From the NCBI GenBank assembly GCA_002482965.1, contig DLGZ01000079.1:1-61420 (forward strand): a stretch of 61,420 bases of DNA, in the 5' to 3' direction. The position numbers and the translations under genes were made by a program. This stretch comes from Verrucomicrobiaceae bacterium UBA7681 (GTDB taxonomy: Bacteria; Verrucomicrobiota; Verrucomicrobiia; Verrucomicrobiales; Verrucomicrobiaceae). The notes beneath the pieces are model-generated. The model had not been told where the DNA came from. It worked only from the letters and a program-made list of their open reading frames with translations, and did no database searches. Shown one piece after another: positions 30,001 through 31,679 of the stretch (position 1 is its first letter; every line of letters begins with the position of its first letter).

Positions 30001-31623
30001 ATCAGCACCTGGTCCCAGGCAAGCACCGGCGGCGCGATCACCGACCTCGGCGGCAACGATGAAATCACCTCCGGCGACGGCACCAAAATCATCCTCGGCG
30101 GCGACGGCGAAGACATTATCATCGCAGGCACCGGCAAGCACTGGGTCTTGGGTGACAATGGTTTGATCACCTACGTGGCGCTGGGCCTGACCGGAGCGGG
30201 CCAACCCCAAATCATTGAAACGAGCGATACTCTCGCGACGACCGGCGGTGACGACATCATCACGCTGACTGATGGCGACAGCGTCGTATTCGGCGGCATG
30301 GGCGTTGACACGATCACCACTGGTTCTGGCAATGACACGATCCTCGGAGACAACGGCACGGCCACCTATGACAGCGCCACCGGAACGGCCATCATCAGCG
30401 ACCTGATCAGCACCCAGTTCAACATCGGTGGAAATGACATCATCAGCGCCGGATCAGGCGACAACATCATCATCGGCGGCTTCGGCGCGGATCGCATCAC
30501 CAGCCTGGAAGGTGACGACATCGTTGCCGGTGACAATGCCCACGCCGTCTTCAGTGCGGCAGGCGTTCTCACCTTCTTCACCTCGATCACTCCCGACATT
30601 GGCGGGGACGACATCATCGACGCTGGCGACGGCAACAACATCGTGCTCGGCGGACTCGGTGCCGACACCCTCACCACCGGAACGGGAGCCGATCTCATCA
30701 TTGGCGACAATGGCAACGCCACCTTCACCACGGCGGGCGTTCTGACCTTCCTCACCACCAGCGATCACACGCTCGGTGGAAACGACACCCTGCGCAGCGG
30801 CGCTGGCGATGATCTCGTATTCGGCGGTGCGGGCAGCGATTACATCGATGGCGGGGATGGCGAAGACACCCTCATCGGCGACAACGGCTACTACAGTCTG
30901 ATCGCTTTCCTCTATCTCCATCAGCCGCGCGGCATCATCCTCCTCGAAGAGAACGTCAATATCTTTGATGGTCGCGTCGAAGGTGACGACACCATTCTTG
31001 GTGGCGCCGGCAACGACCTCATCTACGGCGAAGGCGGCACTGACAATCTGGATGGCGGCTCTGATGACGACTCAATCTTTGGCGGTGCCGACAACGATCT
31101 GATTCAAGGCGGTCTCGGCAATGACACTCTGCTGGGCGGTGCTGGATACGATTTCCTGGACGGCGGCTTCGGTTCAGACACTCTTTATGTGGATGATATC
31201 GATGGCTGGGCAGGCGGCATGCCTGAGGACACCATCGTTGGTGGTCCGTTCTTCAGCACCAACTCACAGCTCGCCTTCGGAATGGCTCCCCTGGGCTTCT
31301 CCAGCGATGCCTCGACACCACTCGGAGGGTTCAATGTCATCGACAACAACACTGAAACGCAGATGGCGGATATGCTGCTGATCATCCTTGGGACTGACGG
31401 CTGGTCAGGCGAGTCCGGATTCGAAGGCGTACTGTCCAATGTCCTGTCTTCGACGGCAGGTGAGGGTCTATCCCTCCTCAGCTACAATCTCATGCGCTGG
31501 GGCGGTTCAGGGCAGTCCGTTATATTCTTGATCTTCGGCAATATGAATGGTCTGCCGCTTGCAGGCATTGGTGACTTCATCGAGGCGTTGTGGAGCGATT
31601 TGTTGGCTTTGATGAATGGATAG
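1..31623 (+). CDS. Giant repetitive RTX-like surface/extracellular protein (5' end outside window)
   Basis: The frame is open from base 1 (A-G-Q-G-V...) to a TAG at 31621, so the window holds the last 10,540 residues and the true start lies upstream. The protein is almost entirely beta-rich, poor in Cys, and made of successive repeat families, each described in its own entry. Domain order by base: 466-residue units (881-3815), 145-155-residue units (4430-6100), 143-residue units (6180-8850), non-repetitive core (9330-13690), Pro linker, first RTX-like block (14430-17480), Calx-beta-like and G-x-W region (17530-24850), FlgD-like domain (26680-26970), second RTX array (27420-31190), and a C-terminal tail ending in hydrophobic residues. 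The RTX nonapeptides (G-G-x-G-x-D) normally bind calcium and fold outside the cell. There is no VPEP tail and no beta-barrel, so type I-like secretion is plausible but inferred. In related bacteria such proteins often begin with a LEPR-XLL segment, which cannot be checked here. A role in adhesion or as surface matrix is a guess. Confidence 0.93.
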   Translation, partial: AGQGVQLSGGKLGLILWSDGTYTLETSGTATASVGGVGLSGHITLRSNNSGAVSQSIVVGADTLQLEFAGDTPLSISEISADLELDAALQARVLELLGQFQNMLPDFTKLPFALPAGVDFGTLLADLSSLLDLQAAAQTHFNERNALSMVPTLGSLFDYLQKTQLEGSHAGSLDLGPFTLSGGYDSASRELTFGFKLDTSYIKHFDFTLADLKNDFAVLEQALQSMTGNSSFQSLLGNGSPALPTGSFHLVGDLLTHVVLDLGAGISLGAWLDNSTTHPLTSSDAFLELHTLNASAQLIINDGTFNLELGPVGTRFTANITHGSLDLTATVSASSNRIYLDALSDPSVQIASLFIWQAGGTLRAVLPLDFSYNSFSTADIGRVIITLGAAYDLPTDAFSLTEIALDLELNPNVQFKLLDLLAKFKDLAPDFSSLAFPFALPAGLNLGTLTTRLGELLDFEGPALQLFTLIKALNLTLPTINGPFNILTALGAKLNLGVDFNINLDAHLLALRDFLNTEFHTGITLGLPEFKVQLNLGTFGVELASLIGSLPGVDLIKVLFPDVTGFTFPTGFTLPAGFEFNLNAMLPSLQSFLGLSIAPLSFAAIRPQILAALGTLPSLRTLLDYIQKVHINEFTQSLQLGPLTLSGGYIPDVKELRFNLQLDTSYSQSFDFTMADMLDAIDTALQPLASNPTFQSLFGQGALTLPTTNSAGADFHLIGEVLAKVFLDVTAGVKLADLFPGAPGTFGADDLFIELHALNASAQLIINDGTFNLELGPVGTRFTANITHGSLDLTAIASASSSRIYLNALSDPSVQISSLFIWQAGGTLRAVLPLDFSYNSFSTADIGRVIITVGAAYDLPTDAFSLTEIALDLELNPNVQFKLLDLLAKFKDLAPDFSSLAFPFALPAGLNLSTLTTRLGELLDFEGPALQLFTLIKALNLTLPTINGPFNILTALGAKLNLGADFNINLDAHLLALRDFLNTEFHTGITLGLPEFKVQLGLGSFGVELASLIGSLPGVDLIKFLFPDVTGFTFPTGFTLPAGFEFNLNAMLPSLQSFLGLSIAPLSFAAIRPQILAALGTLPSLRTLLDYIQKVHINEFTQSLQLGPLTLSGGYIPDVKELRFNLQLDTSYSKSFDFTMADMLDAINTALQPLATNSTFQSLFGEGALTLPTTNNAGADFHLIGEVIAKVFLDVTAGVKLADLFPGATGTFGADDLFIELHALNASAQLIINDGTFNLELGPVGTRFTANITHGSLDLTATASASSSRIYLNNFNTNQFVWVAGGRLQASLPLDFSFNGFSTADLGRVIVTVGASYDVPTHAFKITKINVRLSGGNTLIKFINDLLDANDASFTATENLGSASLGGFFQFNDLTLTVTATLSAGGVWGGSVSLSATSATLFSGSSFSASILPDVPGGVAIIGTYTIGSGFVLSIPTTAKMVIKVGEAFDVVASGVSLSYDPNGADDQVLATIQNATAISSLMAGLPTARLNNLVIRKDGFSFGAFTLNSALGSSPSFGDFITTTGAQLQVSNFSVAFGTGTTPLSLTGTVSLSLTGIKLFPNGGLITSSLTSATAAFDFSDFDGTSVTGRLSLTLSGLEIRIGDALLLTTNGTDIVLTPGQQILGSIASATLSSPKFAGLGTLTLTDLQIRQDGFTLGSLSWSSGGEVNVLGDLLHFDAVTITLTGFDFQYSNVGPPVIAGTIDFNVQGAVLFPKIPLLNLHLGALLGSFDLANAGQMTLTIPNFVIPLGDALSIDLGDVILKPGQFSLAKIPNVQLKAGGLFAGMPTITLPSFELTRSGFTLGDLSFAASPTVTIGDFLTLSGVTLSTHGFKVDRFSTPIISGTISLSIDGIDLFSGVAGLSSSFTGIVGTFDLGNVLNPGQFSLTVDSFALSLFDQLNLTTGSFTFTPGLPTLGTISTATLSFPSLDNLSLTVNGLAIRRTGFSLASGVLDLPSFEIGGLLSLTAPRITVTNLDYTFGGSLTGILDFYATGASLTLGAALSASIGATHGNYNLTSKELQLTLDDVAFNIGGFADISATSVTLSYFPTVGGTSKILLGANGVNGFVGQTEGTEVGVRLSNGKLGVSVFKSATGVVTYALRATGDVAILGLPADSLSFSPGSIEFRINTAGLVNESISLDGDSLNTMLLDFATNETSVFARGLTLTVGSFVSMSGDFGFSKFTSGTKTSLSIGATNLDVTLQIEGVSVTIAGASFGLIIEPGATSAQTTYALIAHGGMVSLNGVPGLTLSSTGLQVRVRRGLNTSAAAGIPLSVRTPGGDVSLDFSDLGAGSADITDIQGQATLAIDGFVSISGDFGFQKYTSAGSTTLAMGARNLSIVLGNDTANLTLANATLGLIVKPGVAGAATTYALQATGSSVAADTSLNGVTGLTLEATDLLVRVRRGLDVSSATLPVIQTSGGNVVLDFSNLGAGTSNVTDIQGNARLVVQDFGSLEGSFGFQSYSDGATGARQIAIGATGLSVVVGSGTTNLTLANASLGIIVRPGSATVATTYALQAKGSSNPADTSLNGIDGLTLNASNLLVRVRKGLDVSAATGFPTSILTPGGTVTLDFAGLGSGTSDVTDVQGNVTLAISGFAEISGAFGFQTYRPAGGTDRYFAFGMQGSVSLTAGSSTFGMNNVSVGVLARQSGGVTTYALQARGSSLAADTSFSGVTGLSLSATDLSLRVRRGLDVSAYPAGVPTSILIPNGTITVDFTGMAAGTSDVTDIQGSVSLTIDGFASLSGDFGIQKFTVAGGGSGLAFAATNVNVLLGTADTNLSITGATLAMVVQGGNYAIMARSGTVTLNGIADLSIPSNSLTLRVKHGLSPPAGTPTSIQTPGGSVALDFAGLGAGDVTEIQGTATLSVGGFVSLSGTFSFTKQVIVGPTSTVTKILAGASNVNAFIGTADESLGVRITGASLGLVIYRDSAATGSRYALQASAPNIELVGTPGDITLTGSATVSINATGKAVNETIPGTGVTVSFSTGANVKSFGGSLTLSVGSAFSLSGDFSISKEVTGTVTKVLLGAANIRTAIGSTVETDGGSGTTYNLSGGKLGVVFYKDGVTSLGYALSASATASVAVGSALSGEATINLRRNTTTSAHNDTVTVGSTVVPIAFKLTEVATLAGVAFQKISLSNASLSIDDTILITAATGDTSTPATGASSTTLTGVTLTLQDPSTTTPTVLFTISAGSAVYTSFTGTVTSTQSTAGGLRVRDDLGSWLAGDKLLVLENVSFTIGTYVSFSADKIEIHHYTSGSRVVNNFNLKGATITFLDDGAPMASLTGDAQFRHVTGDPIAANNGFKLINFANPGVGFMGQTAELPVSTTTNPAAVTVANPTGTVANYGVPRKLGPLTLVSPFIKFHHFNFDFSGNVSAQITIGAVSATIGLGPVSATFNNISGTFEVGVKFDLSNLTAGPTSASVEFLNIKAASLSVTLGSYVTLSATNVTIRPNASANEELASFGSITATLNINAISLSGSASNFAILGDGSFLAKANFGVTIELGKNGNADATSLQWPAWMPLKSASVSLLWKNFNVDPADFLIQLSAEVDTTIGVIAISGSVTNAVIDPQLLFEGKFPIISIDGLSIGASGNLFGGSISGTLTAGVVRFDPAGRTVDGLGNYTGTSTKATGAITNVFYAGIQAGFEFAGMAGFNIRIGLSDFGPLQIYIEAGIPIALGPTGLFLSNFRGGVTFGATFPTLTLSNPVSANDALQLRKPGFSTPDTLTAGQWEAQLRQQVQTLFKAGAASGNFADLSNTPILIQAGATLYAANENAFRVDADMLFDTTGKFLIIGTATIGSSLSIGVKMYADLSNVSTDVKLIFLMEVPSQNVPNPITPPVYSLYGVATFSYINDVFKISIAGAADYNLLNVARAHVEATLTLTFASDSFTVSLANGSFSLPDIQTAPLGTAAGEITIKRESDGGVNVWGGFLLVPNGQFLEPWGITVGGQFFIKLNTSSELKKVTLMISGAPMVLELAPQSFSIFILGYADFIIAGVQVFRVDGVVAIDINKDHLSIFVSADLLLGPDANNPIFTYSAVGLIYVQFGANAGFAAKLTLSQGSKAIPGLVIGAKWLLVMNTTGVEITYEIPTPLVTTPPSPPVPKVMGPDFNSADPLATVTYETIIGGKRMLVIPAGKPANGLADYRTWVPAGNSPYLVIVGRGSITLADVFTLTGTMNVVAEISGSAVSFTMEVKATMAVKLNGNTVFSFLAEGGIQISNAGVAAALTLNFSAGFTLPSSLGFDLTASFQLQVNTTSAAVTLAGVTIPKGDGGFFARIHAVGHLKFLGGALDLDGTFDITVTGSSLTVALSANLSFFGSTFSVSGFAGIYYDSNPGLALSLKFAGNVSPATSFRIAGKFQLMINTSRVARTDTATGEVIAANSFRIGVTDVDVNLFGFKLTGGLVIEISSAGFSIPSFNLTLDFFGVINLNVSGYFLVNGDYSFAAAATLTFLDPDIFGFQGQIWVAFSNKSISFTDINGITTNTGAGFAGGLAGKFGAFGIKIKASGIFAIDNGYLKTNVYLSLEITPAFSFRVWTPWKTYTVHIPALVISGSWTKTWGALDLNPPPPPPILASQSGDTLTLNIGIDVGVRGSLYGARDESYTLTQNSGGGIIVSALGFDSDPFYGVSKIVVRNTGNTNNFISIDNSITATVKINEGVIVTGTNRYFMGGGAATIQGGSGSTTAKYGPGGGSFIAGSGQSKVTDNSGGRVTVYAPGWDSYNLSDGSLNYGDGTTLNTVTFEGVKNVVLNGAANATYETSSLPDPTTGKATPWTGTATFNANGASSLIRSSTASNLTLSNILLQESGASITLSGLTMAELYGSSANNTFTISGWTGSGIIDGSGGTDTVIAATNANFTLSNTTLGRSGTGGFTLTSIEVANLTGGAGANSFTVSGWTGSATIDGAGGADTYTVSVTGSGSGNVTINDTGSGAGDTLTVNGTPAANLIAITASRVSVGVEFVNHSNLESLTVNGLGGNDTFNITAAVIPTTVNGGSGNDTFTVTANTGGLTINGFDGVDTITINTNAAALTVNAGSGNDTVTVNASSAFFTINGEDDDDTITVNSSAAAFAINGGNGNDTINIRAAAMDSTINTGTGTNTVNVGTANLPTPGNVNSINGRLTITGSGTDTLYVNDAGNSVVGTLLLTSRLLTGLGMGGDAANKGIDYTGFDELIISLGAGLTTANIRSTNSSTTTRLNTGTGSAAVTVGGSEVGTGVNLNAISGKLIINGQGANDTLTLNDTGDTAANIGLLTSTRITGLGMGADDVTKGIQYAGIEDLFVSLGSGADIVTINSTHSTRTTVNLGVGAVNKVYVGSTYSGLATSDIVTGTLVPPVTTSRLNQIAGHLTLNGQSASNELYLDNSGDTLAGSGELSATDFTHTAMTGSGITHSSFSKISLWLGDGNDQFFLDSTPAGSVTTISTGNETSVDNQTNDIINIRGIGGFTTVNAGTGNDVIRVNYDRGGLQTYENGLLSATLALNGGAGSDLYEIGLAGYGSTVIRVTDNAVAGPNRMKIYGTPRKDFFLFRPNVIAAVGIDAQGNLTGLAERINYDSAINDIAVYGGDEDDTFVLDDTNSPLTLYGEAGDDKFQIGQIFAAPRHPSDLPAGSEVALYDSTDDYKNFRDATGLAASDFFRTTLTTQGYLSNGNGKGNPTTIYGGIGNDNFTVYSNKADLYLYGEEDDDTFTVRAFVKVDPADSKAPFTNINGGQGADFISYTVNAPVNIEGGDGFDTLTVIGTEYGDDFVITDKGILGAGLFVRYGGIEKVVVDALEGNDTFFIQSTSDSVAIEVVGGLGSDNFHVGGGNNGNAITVVANDLLGHSGLILNQTTSADARYQAIFAQGISVNVADNEEAGLVITLVDGPLQVFENPLMAGYQTYRYAIVLTRSPEEAVLVTAVPVLPKRSEVAAGGNGVAVNGKLDGVTLVFDRTNWFIPQYVTVTAPDDTLAEGPRQILIQHSVQQGGSADDGGAYDKINVPTVIVQVVDDDAAGVVLLTGGDQAVVAEQGASAAFYDYYVVLTRAPTANVMVNIIHDSQVVTSATQLIFTSTNWNEPQKVRVTAAPDSLDEGFHYSRITHEIDATTTSADFFALTLNDVTVGLASKVEGDVAAQFNVTTNAAGHVLTITRAGGGLIDARSLSGGNVTIGGTATTALDVKNILFSGTPVQNQTWSIMLDSGALGGPKNFVSLVGAQDQSLSVISRALRDAINGSGDYNASLLGDTLIVRSLNGNPLTVTVAGPAGAMTVQDVLVYANLTLTFSGAIPVGGSWSVMLDGQVFTYVAGANGESRDVGSVDVKIADNNVAGVLVRETLGSTSVIEPSDLILLGGGQITAVLDSVVLVNVTLAPTSPAIIAGVSISTLNLQASDIKATISGTAVWLEALVSLDDNVAAYPTWELSLTRDNVVSTYTVSSQGITNKIDLANALKTAITTGGLYTATVNPTTGLLTISDTNAVKLGFTARMTQGRASFGGLAGWRQLNIALSGTPAVGDKISITLSTYGGAATTYTADVTPTRNTLGLLADKLVTDITTTPPAGFPASPYTVQKKTVTRFVGDFGTSVMNETASHDNAFNAQPIDFGSWGTSYNPDIDNSLIPHLTITGTGNGETDFYKFEITQAMLDRATLAGVTGINAVFDIDHGYENYGVYWASQLRLYKLVPDAGGALVPTLVAVSDELNPVLDPGSITQLDGKLSKTLTTAGTYLVEVINWLGPKVEVSRSIGLPKGVSYDLNISLPYHETASFTFAPYPVLENESLQDASQQTSGSTSGSAAQDINNPRLWFTFDNADIGDGSTITSAVPYVTILGSGNGTYDEYRFVITDEMLNRPAGSFTGSVNDNTNHDYYSLVAVTLKGAVAVGDQWTVQINGRQFSYTAVQGDTLTQVAAGIKADFDAVLGAFTAGAVPTYTLVADAGTLTITDPNGFWIKLVQKVASAGTVANQVSTVSSVSFDIVNLALGGTPHLGETWSVLINGSATPYSITLSTALTLDELGQALAELDGSVAAGVATYNSTTHTLTITGLGGASVAFAVTGTHPTGTAIISGTAVQNSTTNVTPGAPTTVESLPVTQAEIQFSGTVEHNQIWTLTLTDAGGTVTSTSIVGQSNGTVETLAQVIAHFSAAAGYTLAPKAVGSDTLTIVRTSGFANVPFTVNVTVTAAPSGGSQTTTGTASYYSLVNIAFTGTPHLGETWSVRVTQADGTTINTYDYVVGDSDGNGTVDSNGDLVGSDGLNLTDIAEGLKRAIGSIASRTGSVLTLTQAAGIKVEMLPVAAAQVVGDIAQAAGSVHSIVNATITLTGLTVTTSQTWTLTLNGVGYSFTTASTGTPTINDVGNALATIVRNDTTPHIPNAFTITYAAGTLTITSDNADFTASLNNSAPAAVIVRDAAAWAVVNLDFSSLSATLRAGQVWSLGLNGQPQKTITVGATTTLADIASYFQDQFDSNGPSGFTVVQTTVGAGPAQRLNIVRNDGSSFTASFSVTAAVVTGAMSVGSGSVVSHWTTANIQFALPALTNVNLGDTWQLVLTRPDGTVVDSQSYVVTNTVAGSTIDLNDVAKGLADLITGATATGSVLNFTDATGVKATLTVTGTPVATTAVISGTYPGKWSQTIHFTGGAGGTSTTGDTWALIIGGQTITQSATANGLAQIAQDFYANRSTSALNGYVVTDPSGGTSLTFHSSTGALVPVTLIQQTRNRTTELLGDTPANADHLDNLRPHYSTVILSFDPALTVTEGDVWSIKLNGHEFIYISKDGETLNKVAESLKDAINAYSDVYAATRTGSTLTITPKSPVTRTSKTSFTGMTAEVSVGGGVVKALFDIDHGTILRGAVVGGYWWAPVLNFYTDSLYLEIFSATTGLPVLGIPKNIGVAAGDLIDSGSSSTLDPFLSHNFTVADTYIIRVGTYRHFDDASIPDTYIGVAAGMSYELNVSVQRHDTNTDAIELVGKQITIVDGSGIGQTGTILAYDAKNKTYTVDQEWTGVDNTSKFKIEYHLRDEFNGYTPVGDSYSMVLTRAPAAGTTVIIDVLPQITRAYNSNLGFVPEANYGESANVQVNVATPRVVVELAGSPLKDQIWTLTLNGKDYSYTVQLNDTLTDVAVGLTGAIQGKTLADAETYLVVRDGTKLTITSSVYQTQITTGVIAGLATSFTTAFSISPDGSAVVSNPNVIGGWNSATIELKGSVQAGTTWTLRLDGINYTYVAQDGNTLADVATALRALLPAVYASTPDAVNAAKFTVALTDGGRFKVSFTILTATNLRPQIVFTETTWDTAQNVYVTAKDNNIIDGGDAKVVAAVEARVNAIRGPLTINGGFAVGADRSLKNPFLLPGELNKPLRDGRISTVTVLNGNVSITDTSAVHVDPALGLVAGFDPRMNGHYYGFTILDGDAAGAFMRVLSVSADLTTVTFVGGWPNGIAPKAGDSYYYAPINPNVLVNEADQVDTLIVDNSDSPALDVGTLTSTQLTGLGMGPNTVIGNRTLLGGIIYSNLEVLDISLGFGNDTLTIASTHAGTTIIRTGAGDDVINVQSVGGHTFLDTGAGNDTINVGSTQHLLNELGGLLTIVGAGDTDVLNVDDSANPANSTGTLTPTTLTGLGMPGVSEVQTLSIQALSGNFMLSYTGSSGTLLTGHLSYDIDAGDLQTALNTLLGSTGVRVEKYRQSAKIVTYTITFGGDLAGQNMSQLAWGETLQTTGLAAGTDSSANVEVVTLREGTTLPLVNTVQTFTVDAISGTFTLQFQLDPETIAAIKRSLSKALPAYSAGITFSGDSTVITAPIRFDVTADELAKYLEPILNPSNADGGLPHTSNVAVLKVGNVFIITLQGEHRATRVHSVDTSALNAGATIAVATRQSGINYYGIETLNIDLGTGNDVFNVQGTSAVTNLNTGAGADQIFVSSTANASQLNSTIGFQTGNVIGFSGDDRPVLAFELPESAASVRIEVRDAAGTVVRTMNLPLASLNLISAASGSYSTTWDGRNDLGDLLAPGAYSYSVTGIRADTTTFAAVTSMKGTLDAVQGTLNIDAGSGTNLLMVSDVGSRVGDSSVVMTSSQIRGLAPADINYSASGTFAGGITVWSGYGNDVITVSSTRKDTGPLVDGLAVRTITTLNTGLGNDHVTVTLDSTTDGFFVLNTQGPFDHDYLGTARTDDDVVDASGSSLPLVIFGGQGKDDLTGGSGADIIFGDRGRVEYTDANSNVVQILGWGGLNDITDGLAHLIGTIRTVDLAVGSNDFINAGEGDNIVFGGANGGGALTNPLAASYDGDFIITGTGRDIVLGDNGRLTFNAAGAVITYETTDTLASTGGNDSINAGTGNNTVLGGMGADNITTGNGSDTILGDNGIVRMDTNGVNFASVTTYTQPTLTDLGGNDEITSGDGTKIVLGGDGEDLIKLGVGNHIVIGDNGKVNYVALGQTGAGNVLRYETTDTLASTGGKDTITTGSGNNTILGGMGADIITTVNGTDTILGDNGFVQLDTEGNNFAQISTWSQASTGGAITDLGGNDEITSGDGTKIVLGGDGEDIIKLGVGNHIVIGDNGIVTYVALGQTGAGNVLRYETTDTLAVTGGKDTITTGSGNNTILGGMGADLITTVNGTDTILGDNGFVQLDGEGNHFAQIGTWSQASTGGAITDLGGNDEITSGDGTKIILGGDGEDIIKLGVGSLVSSNHIVIGDNGLVNYVALGQTGAGNVLRYETADTLAATGGNDTITTGSGNNTILGGMGGDLITTVNGTDTILGDNGFVQMDTEGNNFAQISTWSQASTGGAITDLGGNDIITSGDGTKIVLGGDGEDIIKLGVGSLIASNHIVIGDNGIVNYVALGQTGAGNVLRYETTDTLAATGGKDEITTGSGNNTILGGMGADIITTVNGTDTILGDNGFVQMDTEGNNFAQIGTWSQASTGGAITDLGGNDEITSGDGTKIVLGGDGEDIIKLGVGSLIASNHIVIGDNGLVNYVAINQTGAGNELRYETTDTLAATGGKDTITTGSGNNTILGGMGGDIITTVNGTDTILGDNGFVQMDTEGNNFAQISTWSQASTGGAITDLGGNDEITSGDGTKIILGGDGEDIIIAGTGKHWVLGDNGLITYVALGLTGAGQPQIIETSDTLATTGGDDIITLTDGDSVVFGGMGVDTITTGSGNDTILGDNGTATYDSATGTAIISDLISTQFNIGGNDIISAGSGDNIIIGGFGADRITSLEGDDIVAGDNAHAVFSAAGVLTFFTSITPDIGGDDIIDAGDGNNIVLGGLGADTLTTGTGADLIIGDNGNATFTTAGVLTFLTTSDHTLGGNDTLRSGAGDDLVFGGAGSDYIDGGDGEDTLIGDNGYYSLIAFLYLHQPRGIILLEENVNIFDGRVEGDDTILGGAGNDLIYGEGGTDNLDGGSDDDSIFGGADNDLIQGGLGNDTLLGGAGYDFLDGGFGSDTLYVDDIDGWAGGMPEDTIVGGPFFSTNSQLAFGMAPLGFSSDASTPLGGFNVIDNNTETQMADMLLIILGTDGWSGESGFEGVLSNVLSSTAGEGLSLLSYNLMRWGGSGQSVIFLIFGNMNGLPLAGIGDFIEALWSDLLALMNG
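881..3815 (+). repeat. Tandem 1398-bp (466-residue) repeats, two full copies plus a partial third
   Basis: Anchors recur at exactly 1398 bp: the segment encoding N-A-S-A-Q-L-I-I-N-D-G begins at about 881, 2279 and 3677. The first two units are nearly identical at the DNA level over long stretches. The third follows the pattern to about 3815 and then diverges at Y-L-N-N-F-N-T-N. A more divergent, shorter relative lies just upstream (about 230-880) and lacks an internal stretch. Each unit contains L-P-A-G-x-x-F/L motifs, a Y-I-Q-K segment and a D-F-T-M-A-D-M segment. The DNA similarity implies recent duplication or ongoing gene conversion. The fold and function are unknown. Confidence 0.9.
4430..6100 (+). 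repeat. Four beta-rich units of about 145-155 residues
   Basis: Units are recognised by a core of the form L-x-I-R-x-x-G-F-x-L-G-x-L. The G-F anchors fall near 4498, 4963, 5401 and 5833, a spacing of about 430-465 bp. Each continues with G-D-x-L-x-x-x-G and then I-S-G-T-I-S-L-S-I-x-G. Protein similarity is clear but DNA similarity is low, so these units are older than the 1398-bp repeats. I do not recognise a named family. Confidence 0.75.
6180..8850 (+). repeat. Array of about 143-residue units with V-R-V-R-R-G-L motif
   Basis: The motif V-R-V-R-R/K-G-L-D-V-S occurs at 6769, 7198, 7627 and 8053, with a degenerate L-R-V-K-H-G-L at 8458. Spacings are 429, 429, 426 and 405 bp. Each unit has the order: V-R-V-R-R-G-L, T-P-G-G-x-V-x-L-D-F, D-V-T-D-I-Q-G, S-L-S-G-x-F-G-F, then T-Y-A-L-Q-A. 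A related unit occurs at the very start of the window (about 1-210) and another at 9140-9350, so the 466-residue repeats sit between members of this family. Confidence 0.8.
9330..13690 (+). other. Non-repetitive beta-rich core of the first giant protein
   Basis: About 1,450 residues without obvious internal repetition, in contrast to the rest of the protein. It is rich in alternating hydrophobic/polar strands and Gly, and contains the only segment with helix-like polar sequence (around 11150-11300, including W-E-A-Q-L-R-Q-Q-V). A Pro-rich linker lies at about 12260-12330 (T-T-P-P-S-P-P-V-P-K), and a run of six prolines at 13693-13710 ends the region. Being the least repetitive part, it is the best candidate for a specific activity or ligand-binding function. 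No catalytic motif was recognised. Confidence 0.6.
14430..17480 (+). repeat. First RTX-like block (G-G-x-G-N-D repeats) with T-G-L-G-M-G units
   Basis: Repeated G-G-x-G-N-D-T-F/I and related nonapeptide-like motifs occur from about 14900 to 15300 (for example N-G-G-S-G-N-D-T-F) and again at 16330-17420. They match the haemolysin-type calcium-binding repeat. Between them are two longer units carrying T-G-L-G-M-G followed by an I-x-Y-x-G/F-x-x-L stretch (near 15450 and 15770). The same unit recurs at about 25340 and 25720. Calcium binding follows from the family; the exact number of functional sites was not determined. Confidence 0.75.
17530..18300 (+). other. Two Calx-beta-like domains
   Basis: Two successive domains each show the Calx-beta-like order: A-G-V/L-V-x-L at the start, an F-E-N or A-E-Q acidic position, Y-x-I/V-V-L-T-R-x-P, L-x-F-x-x-T-N-W-x-x-P-Q-x-V-x-V-T-A, D-x-L-x-E-G, and a closing V-D-D-D-A-A-G. 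The second domain lacks its usual C-terminal strand at the expected place. The strand V-D-V-K-I-A-D-N-N appears only at about 18873, after the inserted G-x-W units. Calx-beta domains are extracellular calcium-binding beta-sandwiches. Confidence 0.7.
19640..20200 (+). other. Pre-peptidase C-terminal-like domain, intact copy
   Basis: This stretch contains I-T-G-T-G-N-G-E-T-D-F-Y-K-F, then V-F-D-I-D-H-G, then L-T-T-A-G-T-Y-L-V-E-V, and ends with G-V-S-Y-D-L-N-I-S-L. The D-x-Y-x-F and G-T-Y-x-V-x-V elements resemble bacterial pre-peptidase C-terminal (PPC) domains, which are secreted beta-sandwiches. It is the intact reference for the second, interrupted copy downstream. Confidence 0.6.
20215..23760 (+). 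other. Second PPC-like domain, split by a 962-codon in-frame insert
   Basis: The first half (about 20215-20480) has I-L-G-S-G-N-G-T-Y-D-E-Y-R-F and D-E-M-L-N-R, matching the upstream copy. The second half resumes at about 23366 with A-L-F-D-I-D-H-G, D-T-Y-I-I-R-V and G-M-S-Y-E-L-N-V-S-V. Between them lie nine consecutive G-x-W units. The ten bases TTCACCGGCA occur at both edges (20470-20479 and 23356-23365), 2886 bp (962 codons) apart. Confidence 0.6.
26680..26970 (+). other. FlgD-like Ig domain
   Basis: The stretch reads V-R-I-E-V-R-D-A-A-G-T-V-V-R-T, followed by W-D-G-R-N-D-L-G and A-P-G-A-Y-S-Y-S-V. The W-D-G-x-x-x-x-G-x-x-x-x-x-G-x-Y pattern is typical of the FlgD-type Ig-like fold, which is common at the ends of secreted proteins. 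Here it lies in the middle of the chain, between two RTX-like regions. Confidence 0.7.
27790..30222 (+). repeat. 411-bp tandem RTX array
   Basis: The anchor CTGCGCTACGAAAC recurs at 28183, 28579, 28990, 29401 and 29812, giving spacings of 396, 411, 411 and 411 bp. A more diverged unit precedes the first. Each 137-residue unit has three calcium-binding-type cores: G-G-N-D-E-I-T-S-G-D-G, L-G-G-D-G-E-D-I-I and G-D-N-G. The 396-bp unit lacks 15 bases that encode five residues (S-L-V-S-S or S-L-I-A-S) before N-H-I-V-I-G-D-N-G. Units are nearly identical at the DNA level, which implies recent amplification and a risk of assembly collapse. Confidence 0.9.
30223..31620 (+). repeat. Terminal RTX units and C-terminal tail
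   Basis: More diverged G-G-x-G-x-D units continue to about 31190, including the classical L-x-G-G-x-G-N-D-x-L pattern near 31000-31180. The last 140 residues are non-repetitive. They contain M-A-D-M-L-L-I-I-L-G and end in A-L-W-S-D-L-L-A-L-M-N-G. RTX exoproteins often carry an uncleaved C-terminal type I secretion signal, and this tail is in the right place for one, but no exporter genes are in the window to support it. Confidence 0.6.
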
Positions 31624-31647
31624 TTCGCCGTCAAATCTGCATTGCCC

Positions 31648-31679
31648 GGCCAGTTTCCGGACATTTTTTGGAGCTGGCC
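31648..31679 (+). terminator. Possible transcription terminator hairpin after the first giant gene
   Basis: GGCCAG pairs with CTGGCC, with an inner TCC/GGA extension and an 11-base loop that contains six T. It lies 25 bp after the TAG stop. There is no T-run on its 3' side, so it is not a classical intrinsic terminator. Confidence 0.3.

Noticed and set aside
27790..30222. CRISPR-like regular spacing
   Set aside because: The units are 411 bp long, coding and in frame, with no short repeat/unique spacer pattern.
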